Part shown: one piece after another, positions 14,444 through 21,601 of the stretch
Numbering within the stretch: the first letter of the stretch is position 1
How the letters are laid out: every line of letters starts with the position of its first letter
Virus record (IMG/VR): IMGVR_UViG_3300044825_003624
Span: 1-24,732 of that record
Source of the DNA: a virus
Reading direction: 5' to 3' (one strand)
Length of the DNA: 24,732 nt
Translations under genes and position numbers: made by a program
The notes under the pieces: generated by a model
Told to the model about the DNA's origin: nothing
Databases searched by the model: none
What the model saw: the letters and a program-made list of their open reading frames with translations, nothing else

Positions 14444-15181
14444 ATGGCTGGTTTTATTCCTGCTGGTGTTGTTGCCACAGCAAAGGAAGATCCATTTCCC
14501 AGAACAGGGGATCATCTTGACCTTCGCATTTATCCTCAATTTGGGAAAAATAAAGGCCGCGCAATTAATCCAGAATCAATTCGAACGGTAGCGCAAAACG
14601 TTTTAATCGGGCAAAATAAAATCCCCCTGGTACAGCAAACCAGAGAAGGATGGAAATGGAATTTTCCCATCACTTCTCGCTTTGGTCCACGCACTGCACC
14701 AACCGCAGGTGCATCTAGTTTTCACCAGGGTATTGACATTGGTGTAGGAGCAGGAACTCCTATTGCTTACAAGGGATATGGAAGCTATCGACCTGATCAC
14801 GGCTTTGGGTCTTTAATGGTTTCAGACCCGCAGGGAAATCCATACGAAATTAGATTACTTCATACGCGACCCGGTAAAGCTGCTTCGGTTGGATCGACTG
14901 CAGTTCCTGCAGCACCTGTACTCCCTGGTGCTACGGCCACAGCTCAACCTACTGCAAGTGATACAAGAACACGGGATATTCTTGAAGCATTTGTTTACGG
15001 CACGCAATATCAACAACCAAAAGCAAAAGAACCGAGCTTGAAAGATGCATTGTTTGCCGGTGTGATGCAACAAGCATTTACACCGCAACGCTCTTTTCTT
15101 TCTCGCTTTATTCAACAAGAACCATATTTGCAGGGGCAGGGTGCATCTATCAATGATTACCTAAGCGGTTTATTTGGTTGA
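14444..15181 (+). CDS. M23-like (LytM) peptidase domain virion protein
   Basis: Encodes 245 residues. Residues about 74-142 match the M23 fold: SRFGPR, then FHQGIDIGVGAGTPI with the zinc ligands H94 and D98 (HxxxD), a GFGSLMVSDPQGN turn, and EIRLLHT with H140 in the place of the second metal site. M23 enzymes cut peptide cross-links in peptidoglycan. The second motif is shorter than in typical active members, so loss of activity is possible. The C-terminal 100 residues are Ala/Pro-rich then helical (RDILEAFVYG, LKDALFAGVMQQAF), probably for attachment to the virion. No signal peptide, fitting a virion-borne enzyme. The AT-rich leader lacks a Shine-Dalgarno. Confidence 0.7.
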   Translation: MAGFIPAGVVATAKEDPFPRTGDHLDLRIYPQFGKNKGRAINPESIRTVAQNVLIGQNKIPLVQQTREGWKWNFPITSRFGPRTAPTAGASSFHQGIDIGVGAGTPIAYKGYGSYRPDHGFGSLMVSDPQGNPYEIRLLHTRPGKAASVGSTAVPAAPVLPGATATAQPTASDTRTRDILEAFVYGTQYQQPKAKEPSLKDALFAGVMQQAFTPQRSFLSRFIQQEPYLQGQGASINDYLSGLFG

Positions 15182-15220
15182 TTGTTTTAATTTATAATGA
15201 ATTGATAACAGGAATAAGCC

Positions 15221-15682
15221 GTGCAGCTTTCTGACTTTGATAAAAGTAGGGTCAGGTATCACCTGGGATACTTCACTGTTTCTGTTCCAGCGGGTGACTA
15301 CGCCCGTTTGGAAGAAGCAATGAATACAGTACCTGATTCGTATTTTTACGACAAAATTATTATTCAACTCGGTCGTTGTGATACCGCCGAGAAAAAGACA
15401 GAGGTTGCTACTTCGCCTTCTACACGTCTTGAAAGTATTGCTGGCGACGTTGATCGTACGATTCGTTCCAGTAATGCCAAAGAGGCCCTTAAGGTTTGGG
15501 ATGAGATTTATCTTTACGAAACAAATCGTTTAGCCAATATTCTTTACGTTCCAAACTACAAAGATCCCTTCCAGGCGCGTTACCGCTACGAACGCTCTGG
15601 TGCTGAATTTATTCAGGCTTTACCTGGTCCTGCTGATACCGCTGTCGGCTCTCGTATTTATCTTCGTGAGGTTTGTCGCTAA
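15221..15682 (+). CDS. Conserved phage protein, possible head-tail connector
   Basis: Encodes 153 residues from GTG, with agga 9 nt upstream. It is mixed alpha/beta and soluble: QLSDFDKSRVRYHLGYFTVS, YDKIIIQLGRCDTAEKKTEV, then a helix (LESIAGDVDRTIRSSNAKEA) and a Tyr/Arg-rich end. Size and position between head genes and virion proteins suit a connector or adaptor, but no diagnostic motif is seen and I hold that lightly. A tataat (15193-15198) lies upstream but without a clear -35 box. Its stop overlaps the next ATG (taatg). Confidence 0.6.
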   Translation: MQLSDFDKSRVRYHLGYFTVSVPAGDYARLEEAMNTVPDSYFYDKIIIQLGRCDTAEKKTEVATSPSTRLESIAGDVDRTIRSSNAKEALKVWDEIYLYETNRLANILYVPNYKDPFQARYRYERSGAEFIQALPGPADTAVGSRIYLREVCR

Positions 15683-16992
15683 TGAACAAGTTATTCCAAC
15701 AACTTTTACAGCAAGCTTCACGTAACGTTCCTGTTGGTTTTAACCAAGCGGTAAAGCGTATTGCACCAGTAGCTAGGGATATGACAAGCCCTGCAACCTA
15801 TCAGGGGCTTGCCGCCAGGGCTGAAAATGCATTGCGCCGTGGTTTACCATCACAATTCTCTGGTGCAAATTTTGGTCGCATACCAACACAAGCCATTGGT
15901 TTAATCAACCAAGTTGCTGATATGCCCCAAGGGGTTCAGCGTGCTGTGCAATCTGGAATGGCATCGCGTGCCATCCGTGAGATGGCTGGTGACATTCCTC
16001 GCGTTCCAGCAGCTATTCAACAAGCTGCCTCTGGTGCTCTCCGTGCTCCTGTCATTGGTGATGCAGTACAAGCTGGTCGAAATATTGCAACAGGTTTGAC
16101 GGGTGGCTTAGTAAGCCCCACAGGATTTGGTGGTCCATTTGCTCGGGATCCTGGTTTACGCCGTGAATTTCTTAAGCAATTTGGTGGCACTAGTCAAAGG
16201 GCTGCTGACGCACTTTCACGCAGTGCAGTTAACCCTTCAGCCGTTGGCGGTTTGATGCGCAACTTGGGAACTGTATCCTCTGTTTTTAATGCAATCCCTG
16301 GTCCAACTTGGGCAAAGACAGTTGGTCTCGGTTTAGTTGGCGCCGGTGGATCTGTAGGTGGTAGTCTTTTAAGCCTTGCTGGTTTAGAAGGTTCTAGCCC
16401 GCAATCCAGTGATCCTTTTGATCGGTGGCAACAGCTTGGTTATAGCTCTAAGCAAGACATGATGCAACGCGTCAGTCGCCAAGCTCAAATTGAGAATGCA
16501 GGTAAAGCAATTGGCACTGAACAGTTTGGCCCTGGGATTCCTACTGGTTTAATGGATAGAAGTGGCTCTGTTCTTCCGGGAGCAGTTCCACCTCCTGCCC
16601 CAGGGTTTTCAGGTTCTCCTGGTAGCTCATTCAGCGGGCAGCAAGCCGGACAAGCGACACCTCCTGCTGCACCCCCTCCACCAGGGGCAGCAGCGATGTC
16701 CAACGGGGCCGGTGTTCCCGCACAACGTCAAAATGTTCTTAACCGCTCACTGTCTCAGGAAGTACTTAACGCTGCTCAGCAGTACGCTGCTCCTACAAAT
16801 GTCCCTCTTTCTTCCTTCTATGAGAGCCAGCAGCAATTGGGTAGGAGCATGATGCAGAAAGGAAACCTGGTGAGCGAACTCCAAGCACTGGGTGGTGCAG
16901 CTGGAATGACTCCGGAGAATCTTCAGAAGTGGGCTCAGGCCAATCCGGAGCTTGCTTACCGGGAGATGTTGCGATTAAAGGGGAGGCAGTAA
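15682..16992 (+). CDS. Ala/Gly/Pro-rich putative internal virion protein
   Basis: Encodes 436 residues from ATG 15682, which overlaps the previous stop by one base; an in-frame TTG at 15673 is less likely. Residues about 85-130 are an Ala/Val/Arg helix (SRAIREMAGDIPRVPAAIQQ), and about 205-240 are hydrophobic (TVGLGLVGAGGSVGGSLLSL). Residues about 290-350 are Pro/Gly/Ala-rich and disordered (GAVPPPAPGFSGSPGSSFSG), and the C-terminus is helical. It sits between a connector candidate and a lytic transglycosylase, where podoviruses carry internal core proteins. The role is inferred; no family is recognised. Confidence 0.7.
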   Translation: MNKLFQQLLQQASRNVPVGFNQAVKRIAPVARDMTSPATYQGLAARAENALRRGLPSQFSGANFGRIPTQAIGLINQVADMPQGVQRAVQSGMASRAIREMAGDIPRVPAAIQQAASGALRAPVIGDAVQAGRNIATGLTGGLVSPTGFGGPFARDPGLRREFLKQFGGTSQRAADALSRSAVNPSAVGGLMRNLGTVSSVFNAIPGPTWAKTVGLGLVGAGGSVGGSLLSLAGLEGSSPQSSDPFDRWQQLGYSSKQDMMQRVSRQAQIENAGKAIGTEQFGPGIPTGLMDRSGSVLPGAVPPPAPGFSGSPGSSFSGQQAGQATPPAAPPPPGAAAMSNGAGVPAQRQNVLNRSLSQEVLNAAQQYAAPTNVPLSSFYESQQQLGRSMMQKGNLVSELQALGGAAGMTPENLQKWAQANPELAYREMLRLKGRQ

Positions 16993-16994
16993 CA

Positions 16995-17666
16995 GTGAGT
17001 AAACCACGCGTTGGTATTCTTCCTCACGAAGAACGCATGGCAATTATCCAAGGTGCCAGGAAACTGGGCCTGGATCCCTACGAATTTGGTGCATTTTTAT
17101 CCCTGGAATCAGGGCCAAATATGGACCCGAATATTGTGGGAGGTGCCGGTGGTCGCCATAGGGGTTTGATTCAGTTCGGTCAAAACGAACAACGCCTTTA
17201 TGGAATTGAAGGACCACAGACACGCGCTGGTCAAATGCCAAAAGTTCTGCAGTACTTTTCGGATCGTGGCTTTAAGCCAGGGATGGGTATTGCTCGTGCA
17301 TATGCCACTGTGTTAGGCGGAAATCCAAATGTTTCTTTAAATGCTAAAGATTCATTTGGAACATCCGTTTCTGGTGCACTTTCTCGTTTTCGGAAGGGTG
17401 GTGATCTGTATGCCAATGCACGACGAGTGTTAGGCGATATTCCACAGGACGGAGGCATGACCGAACCCATGCAAGCTGCCAGACCGCCTGCTCCACCACA
17501 GCAACCAGCGCCGCCTGTTTCTTCGGTTCTGTCTGGAATACTTGGCGTTGATCTGAACAGATCAGAAGAGAAAAAATCTCTTTCTCAGATGTTTGTTCAA
17601 AACGCCATCCAAAGCCTTCTTCCAGGTGTTGGAATTATTCCTTCTCTATTTGGAACCGTACGATAA
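16995..17666 (+). CDS. Lytic transglycosylase-like virion protein
   Basis: Encodes 223 residues from GTG 16995, chosen because ggagg at 16982-16986 precedes it at 8 nt; an earlier in-frame start would lie inside the upstream gene. Residues 27-75 match the lysozyme/SLT fold: LDPYEFGAFLSLESG with E38 as the likely catalytic acid, then GGAGGRHRGLIQFGQNEQRL. Residues to about 150 complete a small helical domain. Then comes a Pro/Ala linker (QAARPPAPPQQPAPPVSSVL) and a hydrophobic C-terminal segment (IQSLLPGVGIIPSLFG). It would cut glycan strands during DNA entry. It lies close to the M23-like gene, giving the virion two types of wall-cutting activity. Confidence 0.75.
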   Translation: MSKPRVGILPHEERMAIIQGARKLGLDPYEFGAFLSLESGPNMDPNIVGGAGGRHRGLIQFGQNEQRLYGIEGPQTRAGQMPKVLQYFSDRGFKPGMGIARAYATVLGGNPNVSLNAKDSFGTSVSGALSRFRKGGDLYANARRVLGDIPQDGGMTEPMQAARPPAPPQQPAPPVSSVLSGILGVDLNRSEEKKSLSQMFVQNAIQSLLPGVGIIPSLFGTVR

Positions 17667-17920
17667 TGGCAAATTTTGCTGACTATCTGGATTCCGATTA
17701 CCTTCCGGGAGAAGTACGGAGGGGCGCCTACGGAGACGCCTCTCCTTTCTCCGCATTGGAATATGAATTAAGTAAAAGAATTAAATTTAAACCAAAGTCT
17801 GATATCGCTGGTAAATATCTAGAAGAATTTATGCGGCTGTATCAAAATCCAAATGCACTTGCGGAAAGAGACATGAGGCTGCCAGGTGACTTTGTGGCAT
17901 TTGCTCAAATGGCTCAGTAA
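17666..17920 (+). CDS. Small hypothetical protein (84 aa)
   Basis: Encodes 84 residues, overlapping the previous stop by one base (taatg). The sequence MANFADYLDSDYLPGEVRRG continues with a LEYELSKRIKFKPKSDIAGK helix and an acidic/aromatic end. Soluble, no motif recognised. It is followed 3 nt later by the end of an antisense HNH gene, so it marks the 3' end of this operon segment as disturbed by that insertion. Confidence 0.65.
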   Translation: MANFADYLDSDYLPGEVRRGAYGDASPFSALEYELSKRIKFKPKSDIAGKYLEEFMRLYQNPNALAERDMRLPGDFVAFAQMAQ

Positions 17921-17923
17921 TAA

Positions 17924-18475
17924 TTATTTTGGTGCAAAAGCTTTTTCAAGCGGCCACCCTTTATTTAATCTTTTTTGCATTGATTGAGGAGATATTCCAA
18001 TTTTTTTAGCCCAATCGGCAATACATAAAGTTTCTCCGTTGAACGTATAAAGTCGTGTTGCGCGTTTGCCGCCACGATTTCTTGTTTGCTCTTTGTGCGT
18101 CGCCCACCTGCAATTGTCTTTACAATAATTTTTATTGTTATCAATTCTTTCAAGTTCCATCTTGGGATCCGGTTTTTCTCCCATGTCAGCGAAGAAGTTT
18201 TCAAATTTTTGCCATGGGGGATCGTAGGTGATGCCTCGGCCACCGTATCGCTCATAAGACGGATGTTTTTTATTGTTACAACGATTTTTCATTGCACACC
18301 ATGAGCCATATTCAGGTGTTTTATTTTTATGCCCGCCATGCTTAAAAGAGCCACATTCTTTAGAGCAAAAAGTGTAACCCTTTTCTTTCAATCTTTTTCT
18401 GTGCCAGGCTGCAGTATTGCCTTCTCTTGTATAGGTTTTCCCGCATTGAGCGCATTGAAAAGTTGTTTGTGCCAT
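17924..18475 (-). CDS. Free-standing HNH endonuclease, antisense
   Basis: Encodes 183 residues on the - strand. The N-terminus has a zinc-finger-like set of cysteines (CAQC at 8-11, C37 and C41). The middle has a conserved aromatic and Gly region (GSWCAMKNRCNNKKHPSYER, then YGGRGITYDPPW). The HNH core is ELERIDNNKNYCKDNCRWAT (residues 108-127). The C-terminus is a helix-turn-helix (IADWAKKIGISPQSMQKRLN). This is a phage HNH family that often occurs as free-standing homing genes. I find no group I core boxes in its flanks, so it seems to be an intergenic insertion, between the genes ending at 17920 and starting at 18525. Confidence 0.85.
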   Translation of the reverse strand: MAQTTFQCAQCGKTYTREGNTAAWHRKRLKEKGYTFCSKECGSFKHGGHKNKTPEYGSWCAMKNRCNNKKHPSYERYGGRGITYDPPWQKFENFFADMGEKPDPKMELERIDNNKNYCKDNCRWATHKEQTRNRGGKRATRLYTFNGETLCIADWAKKIGISPQSMQKRLNKGWPLEKAFAPK

Positions 18476-18500
18476 TAGAATAGGGATAGTTTTCGGAGGC

Positions 18501-18525
18501 CCCTATCAAAGTAACATAGATAGGG
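18501..18525 (+). promoter_or_regulatory. Hairpin covering the start of the next gene, with alternative pairing
   Basis: ccctatc (18501-18507) pairs with gataggg (18519-18525), so the first base of the GTG start lies in the stem and ggagg (18495-18499) lies just before it. A third copy, ataggg near 18480, can pair with the same ccctat instead. The two folds are mutually exclusive and could switch access to the start. The upstream copy lies beside the HNH gene start. Confidence 0.4.
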
Positions 18526-19310
18526 TGTTTAGTCAAACGGCCAGTACTAGTACGAACAAGCAGCCCGTATTTTCGGATCGTCCGTTATTTGATTCCGTTC
18601 GGGTAACAACGCAAACTGTTGGCAGTGCATCCAGCAATACATTGTTTGTGCAGGGTGGTCAGGCCCCGTCCATTCTCGTTGATATGGACGCTGAACTGAG
18701 CGATGACACCAACAACGGTGGTGTAGTTGACTCCATCACAATTGTCCGAAACGATAAATATCGTGATCCTGATTACACCATTAGCTCTGGTACTTCTGGC
18801 ACCGTAATTTCCCTGAACAGTGGCCAGATTGTTTTTATTCAAAACACTGGTGTTCTTGGTACCGCTCCAATGAGCGGCTACGGTTATTACACGTACACGG
18901 GTGCCACAACACTGACAGGTGTTAACACAAGCCTTGTGTTCTCCGGCGCAAGTGGCTTTACCTACAACGGTTCTAACTACGGTACGCAACCTGCTGTAAC
19001 CTTTGTTTTCTACCACACCCGTGGCACCACCACTCCTATCCCTGGTAGTGGTGACTATCGAATCCTTTTTTCCAAGACCGTCCCTGCCAACAGCGGCCAG
19101 GTAGATTGTGCAGACGCAATGCCTCAGCTTGCTTATCCGATGCCACAGGCAGGGAATACCACTGGATTAGGAACAACAGCTCCCCTGCGGAACAAGGGCA
19201 TCTACCTGGAGCGAGGCGATCGTATTTACGTTGGGGTCTTCCCTGACGGCCCTAACATTTCTGGTTACACCCCAGGTGCTCACGTTTATGCACAGGGTGG
19301 TTTCTTCTAA
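18525..19310 (+). CDS. Putative virion structural protein (beta-rich)
   Basis: Encodes 261 residues from GTG. The N-terminus is Ser/Thr-rich; the rest is beta-rich (SITIVRNDKYRDPDYTISSG, GYGYYTYTGATTLTGVNTSL) with a conserved-looking end RGDRIYVGVFPDGPNISGYT followed by GAHVYAQGGFF. This looks like a beta-sandwich virion protein, for example head decoration or tail-associated. No enzymatic residues seen. The ribosome site ggagg is 25 nt upstream, bridged by a hairpin that would bring it closer. Confidence 0.65.
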   Translation: MFSQTASTSTNKQPVFSDRPLFDSVRVTTQTVGSASSNTLFVQGGQAPSILVDMDAELSDDTNNGGVVDSITIVRNDKYRDPDYTISSGTSGTVISLNSGQIVFIQNTGVLGTAPMSGYGYYTYTGATTLTGVNTSLVFSGASGFTYNGSNYGTQPAVTFVFYHTRGTTTPIPGSGDYRILFSKTVPANSGQVDCADAMPQLAYPMPQAGNTTGLGTTAPLRNKGIYLERGDRIYVGVFPDGPNISGYTPGAHVYAQGGFF

Positions 19311-19312
19311 AG

Positions 19313-20878
19313 ATGAAGCCCAAAACCGGGGACGCGTTTGGATCTTTTGGCCAAGCAATAAATAAAGATCCATTTCGCCTGACACCGATTCGCACTGAAT
19401 TCTCTAAAGGCGGTGTCCCTGATTCAATTACCACCGCCAACAGAGAATCAGCCTGGTCTCGTTGGCGCCGTGGATATGAACTGGCTACGGCAAATATTTA
19501 CGATAACGACTTTTCCTATCCTTTTAAATACACAATTCCTGTTTCTAGTACAACTTCAGGTTCTATCGCAAATCCACAACCAACAGTTTCTGGCGCATTC
19601 GTAGGTTTTCCAACAAAAGATAAAGAGCTTGGAATGCATTGGGCTGGCTGGCGCTATGCAGGCTCCTTGCGCTGTGACAAAATTACAGACCCAGTATCGC
19701 TCCAGAAATTATTTATCGAATCCGTTACGGAAGATGCAGATTATTGGTATGTAAAACTTGCCGGTACCTGGAGCGCATCCAACCGACTTCCTCCTCCTTT
19801 CTTTGTTCAGATTGGCGGCGGTCCTTTTGGCATCACTCCCATTACAACTGAGATTCTTGAAGATCGTGTTATCACTCAAGACGGGCCAATTATTAATGCC
19901 GATACTATTGATCCGACAACACAAAAGCGTTATGGCTATGTCCAGGCTGTGCTTGTAAACACAGGTTCAACGACGGGAATCTTAAAGTTTCGCAAGGCAG
20001 GTTCTGTTTATGTTTCACCAGATAAAGAGCTATTAACACCGTCTCCAGTAGGTTTTACACCAGGAAGATTTTTAATTACTGGTGCGCGTTTTTGTTGCTC
20101 TTGCCAAGATTTTACGCGTCGCGATTATGCATTTACTGAGATAGGTGGAGATACAACAAAGAAAGTTTTTCCTCGCACTAGTATTGCAAACATTAAACCA
20201 GGAAGAAACGAGATAACAACACTGAGTGGCAAGGTAGACAACAGCGCTATGACCAATGCAAAAGTTAATAGACGTATGACGGTATACGCCCCATCCGGCT
20301 ATTCAGTGTCTTTGGGACAGGGTGGATCAGTCCAAGAAGGACAGAATGTCAACCGTGACAATCCAGGGGTTTACAGAGATTTTGGTGCAATTTATCTGAG
20401 AAAAACATCAACACCAGCAGAACCATCCTTACCTGGATCTGCGGCAGAAAGCATGCCAGGCTATGACGATTACAGTTCAGCTAATGGAAAAATTACATCT
20501 GTTAGCGATAACTGGACACCATTGCTAGATGAGTTTAGATATTGCAAGCACATCTACGCACTTAAATTCAAAGATGGAACATTCCCGCCAGAGCCATCCG
20601 ATTTTCCCGTGGGCATTGGATCAATGGCAAAGTGGGAACAAAAACTTGTAGATGAAACTGAATCTGATCAGCTTGAGTCTCGCGCTGCCAGACTGACACG
20701 TAAATCACTGGCCAAAATGGATGTACCACCATACAACTGTCAATCACCAATGATGATGCCAATGATGCAAAAGCTATTTAATATTCCATCTGATTTGGTC
20801 GTCATGGAAAATTTTGTCATGATTGACAAAGATGGCAATGAATACGTGCCAAGCCTTGATGAGAAACCTTCAACATAA
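19313..20878 (+). CDS. Large virion structural protein with CCSC motif
   Basis: Encodes 521 residues, 2 nt after the previous stop. It is rich in Tyr, Trp and Gly and predicted beta-structured; the N-terminal part has SAWSRWRRGYELATANIYDN. A Cys cluster, ITGARFCCSCQDFTRRDYAF (around residues 257-276), could bind metal or form disulfides; this Cys-Asp-Phe-Thr-Arg-Arg pattern is one I associate with large marine-phage structural proteins, though I cannot name the family. Later segments include HIYALKFKDGTFPPEPSDFP and a C-terminal helix with NCQSPMMMPMMQKLFNIPSD. A tail or head-tail protein is likely; no tail-sheath or tape-measure features are seen. Confidence 0.7.
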   Translation: MKPKTGDAFGSFGQAINKDPFRLTPIRTEFSKGGVPDSITTANRESAWSRWRRGYELATANIYDNDFSYPFKYTIPVSSTTSGSIANPQPTVSGAFVGFPTKDKELGMHWAGWRYAGSLRCDKITDPVSLQKLFIESVTEDADYWYVKLAGTWSASNRLPPPFFVQIGGGPFGITPITTEILEDRVITQDGPIINADTIDPTTQKRYGYVQAVLVNTGSTTGILKFRKAGSVYVSPDKELLTPSPVGFTPGRFLITGARFCCSCQDFTRRDYAFTEIGGDTTKKVFPRTSIANIKPGRNEITTLSGKVDNSAMTNAKVNRRMTVYAPSGYSVSLGQGGSVQEGQNVNRDNPGVYRDFGAIYLRKTSTPAEPSLPGSAAESMPGYDDYSSANGKITSVSDNWTPLLDEFRYCKHIYALKFKDGTFPPEPSDFPVGIGSMAKWEQKLVDETESDQLESRAARLTRKSLAKMDVPPYNCQSPMMMPMMQKLFNIPSDLVVMENFVMIDKDGNEYVPSLDEKPST

Positions 20879-20900
20879 AAAAGGCCACTTGCGTGGCCTT
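20875..20900 (-). terminator. Terminator hairpin between converging genes
   Basis: aaggccac (20881-20888) pairs perfectly with gtggcctt (20893-20900) around ttgc. On the - strand the stem is followed by a run of T (20875-20882 read in reverse), giving a good terminator for the excisionase-like gene; the + strand side is less T-rich, but the stem also ends the structural gene stopping at 20878. Confidence 0.8.
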
Positions 20901-20904
20901 GATA

Positions 20905-21105
20905 TCAAACCATTTGTTCTAGTTGTCTCTTAACTGCTTTAACATTCCATCGGTAGCTGTCCCTTGATCGAGTCTCTGGGAATGCCGCATAATGGGCACC
21001 GAGCTTCAGGGTCCCATCATCTCGATACTTAAAGAGAGTCTTCTTGTCAATTCCAAGAAGCTCTTCAAGTTTCTGGGCCGACACCCAAGTAGACTGCGCT
21101 GCCAT
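20905..21105 (-). CDS. Excisionase-like small DNA-binding protein
   Basis: Encodes 66 residues from the ATG at 21105 (a GTG at 21144 would add 13 residues). The sequence STWVSAQKLEELLGIDKKTL is a winged helix-turn-helix start. FKYRDDGTLKLGAHYAAFPE forms the wing region, and YRWNVKAVKRQLEQMV the last helix. This is the layout of small Xis/AlpA-type proteins, which bend DNA for recombination or regulate transcription. No integrase is in the window. It lies antisense in an otherwise + strand phage module, next to an HNH gene, and ends on a good terminator, so it may be an acquired gene with its own promoter. Confidence 0.7.
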   Translation of the reverse strand: MAAQSTWVSAQKLEELLGIDKKTLFKYRDDGTLKLGAHYAAFPETRSRDSYRWNVKAVKRQLEQMV

Positions 21106-21156
21106 GGAAGAAAATTGGCTTACAGAAATAGAGTAACAACCCACCCGACCCAGTCA

Positions 21157-21191
21157 AAAGCTTGTAACAAGTTTTAATCTTTTGTTTTTTC
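21157..21191 (+). promoter_or_regulatory. Hairpin with T-rich tail before the HNH gene
   Basis: aaagcttg (21157-21164) pairs with caagtttt (21168-21175), with one G-T wobble, around taa, then a T-rich stretch follows to 21191. It may be a terminator for + transcripts or an operator between the divergent excisionase-like and HNH genes. A taaaat at 21212-21217 could be a -10 element for the HNH gene; ggggg lies near 21203. Confidence 0.4.
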
Positions 21192-21237
21192 TTGTGCAAA
21201 TAGGGGGAATTTAAAATAGATTAACGGCATCAATAGT

Positions 21238-21600
21238 ATGTTCAACAGCGAGCAAGAACCCCTCGCCCTGCTAATTGAACTAACACCTAAACTTGCCAAG
21301 AAACGTTATCGACAATCAATATACGAAGCCTGGGATTACAGATGCGCTTACTGCGAAGCAGAGGCAACATCGCTTGACCATGTGGTACCAAGATTTAGGT
21401 CTGGATCTAGCAACCGCAATAATCTTGTTCCTGCATGCAGAAAATGCAATGCATCTAAAGCAAGCAATAAAGTAAAAGAATGGTTTGAGCAACAAGATTT
21501 TTTTACGCAGGCTAAGATGGATAGAATTAACTCCTGGGTAAAGCAAGAACCTATTGATGTTTTTGTTTATCAAGTCGATTCGTTAAGCTTGGCAAGTTGA
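21238..21600 (+). CDS. HNH endonuclease, McrA-like zinc type
   Basis: Encodes 120 residues. The HNH core is complete: C36-x-x-C39, LDHVVPRF with D47 and H48, then SNRNNLVPACRKCNASKAS with N62, and C67-x-x-C70 for zinc. A short helical N-terminus and a C-terminal tail flank it. It differs from the other two HNH genes here, which lack this paired CxxC pattern around the HNH core. It may be a mobile free-standing nuclease or a packaging-linked nuclease; its place far from the terminase genes and beside an excisionase-like gene favours the mobile option. The next gene starts 1 nt after its stop. Confidence 0.85.
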   Translation: MFNSEQEPLALLIELTPKLAKKRYRQSIYEAWDYRCAYCEAEATSLDHVVPRFRSGSSNRNNLVPACRKCNASKASNKVKEWFEQQDFFTQAKMDRINSWVKQEPIDVFVYQVDSLSLAS

Positions 21601-21601
21601 C

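Noticed and set aside
17921-18524. Second group I intron around the HNH gene at 17924-18475
   Set aside because: The flanks contain no recognisable P4/P7-type boxes and the neighbouring genes have complete ends, so an intergenic insertion is simpler.
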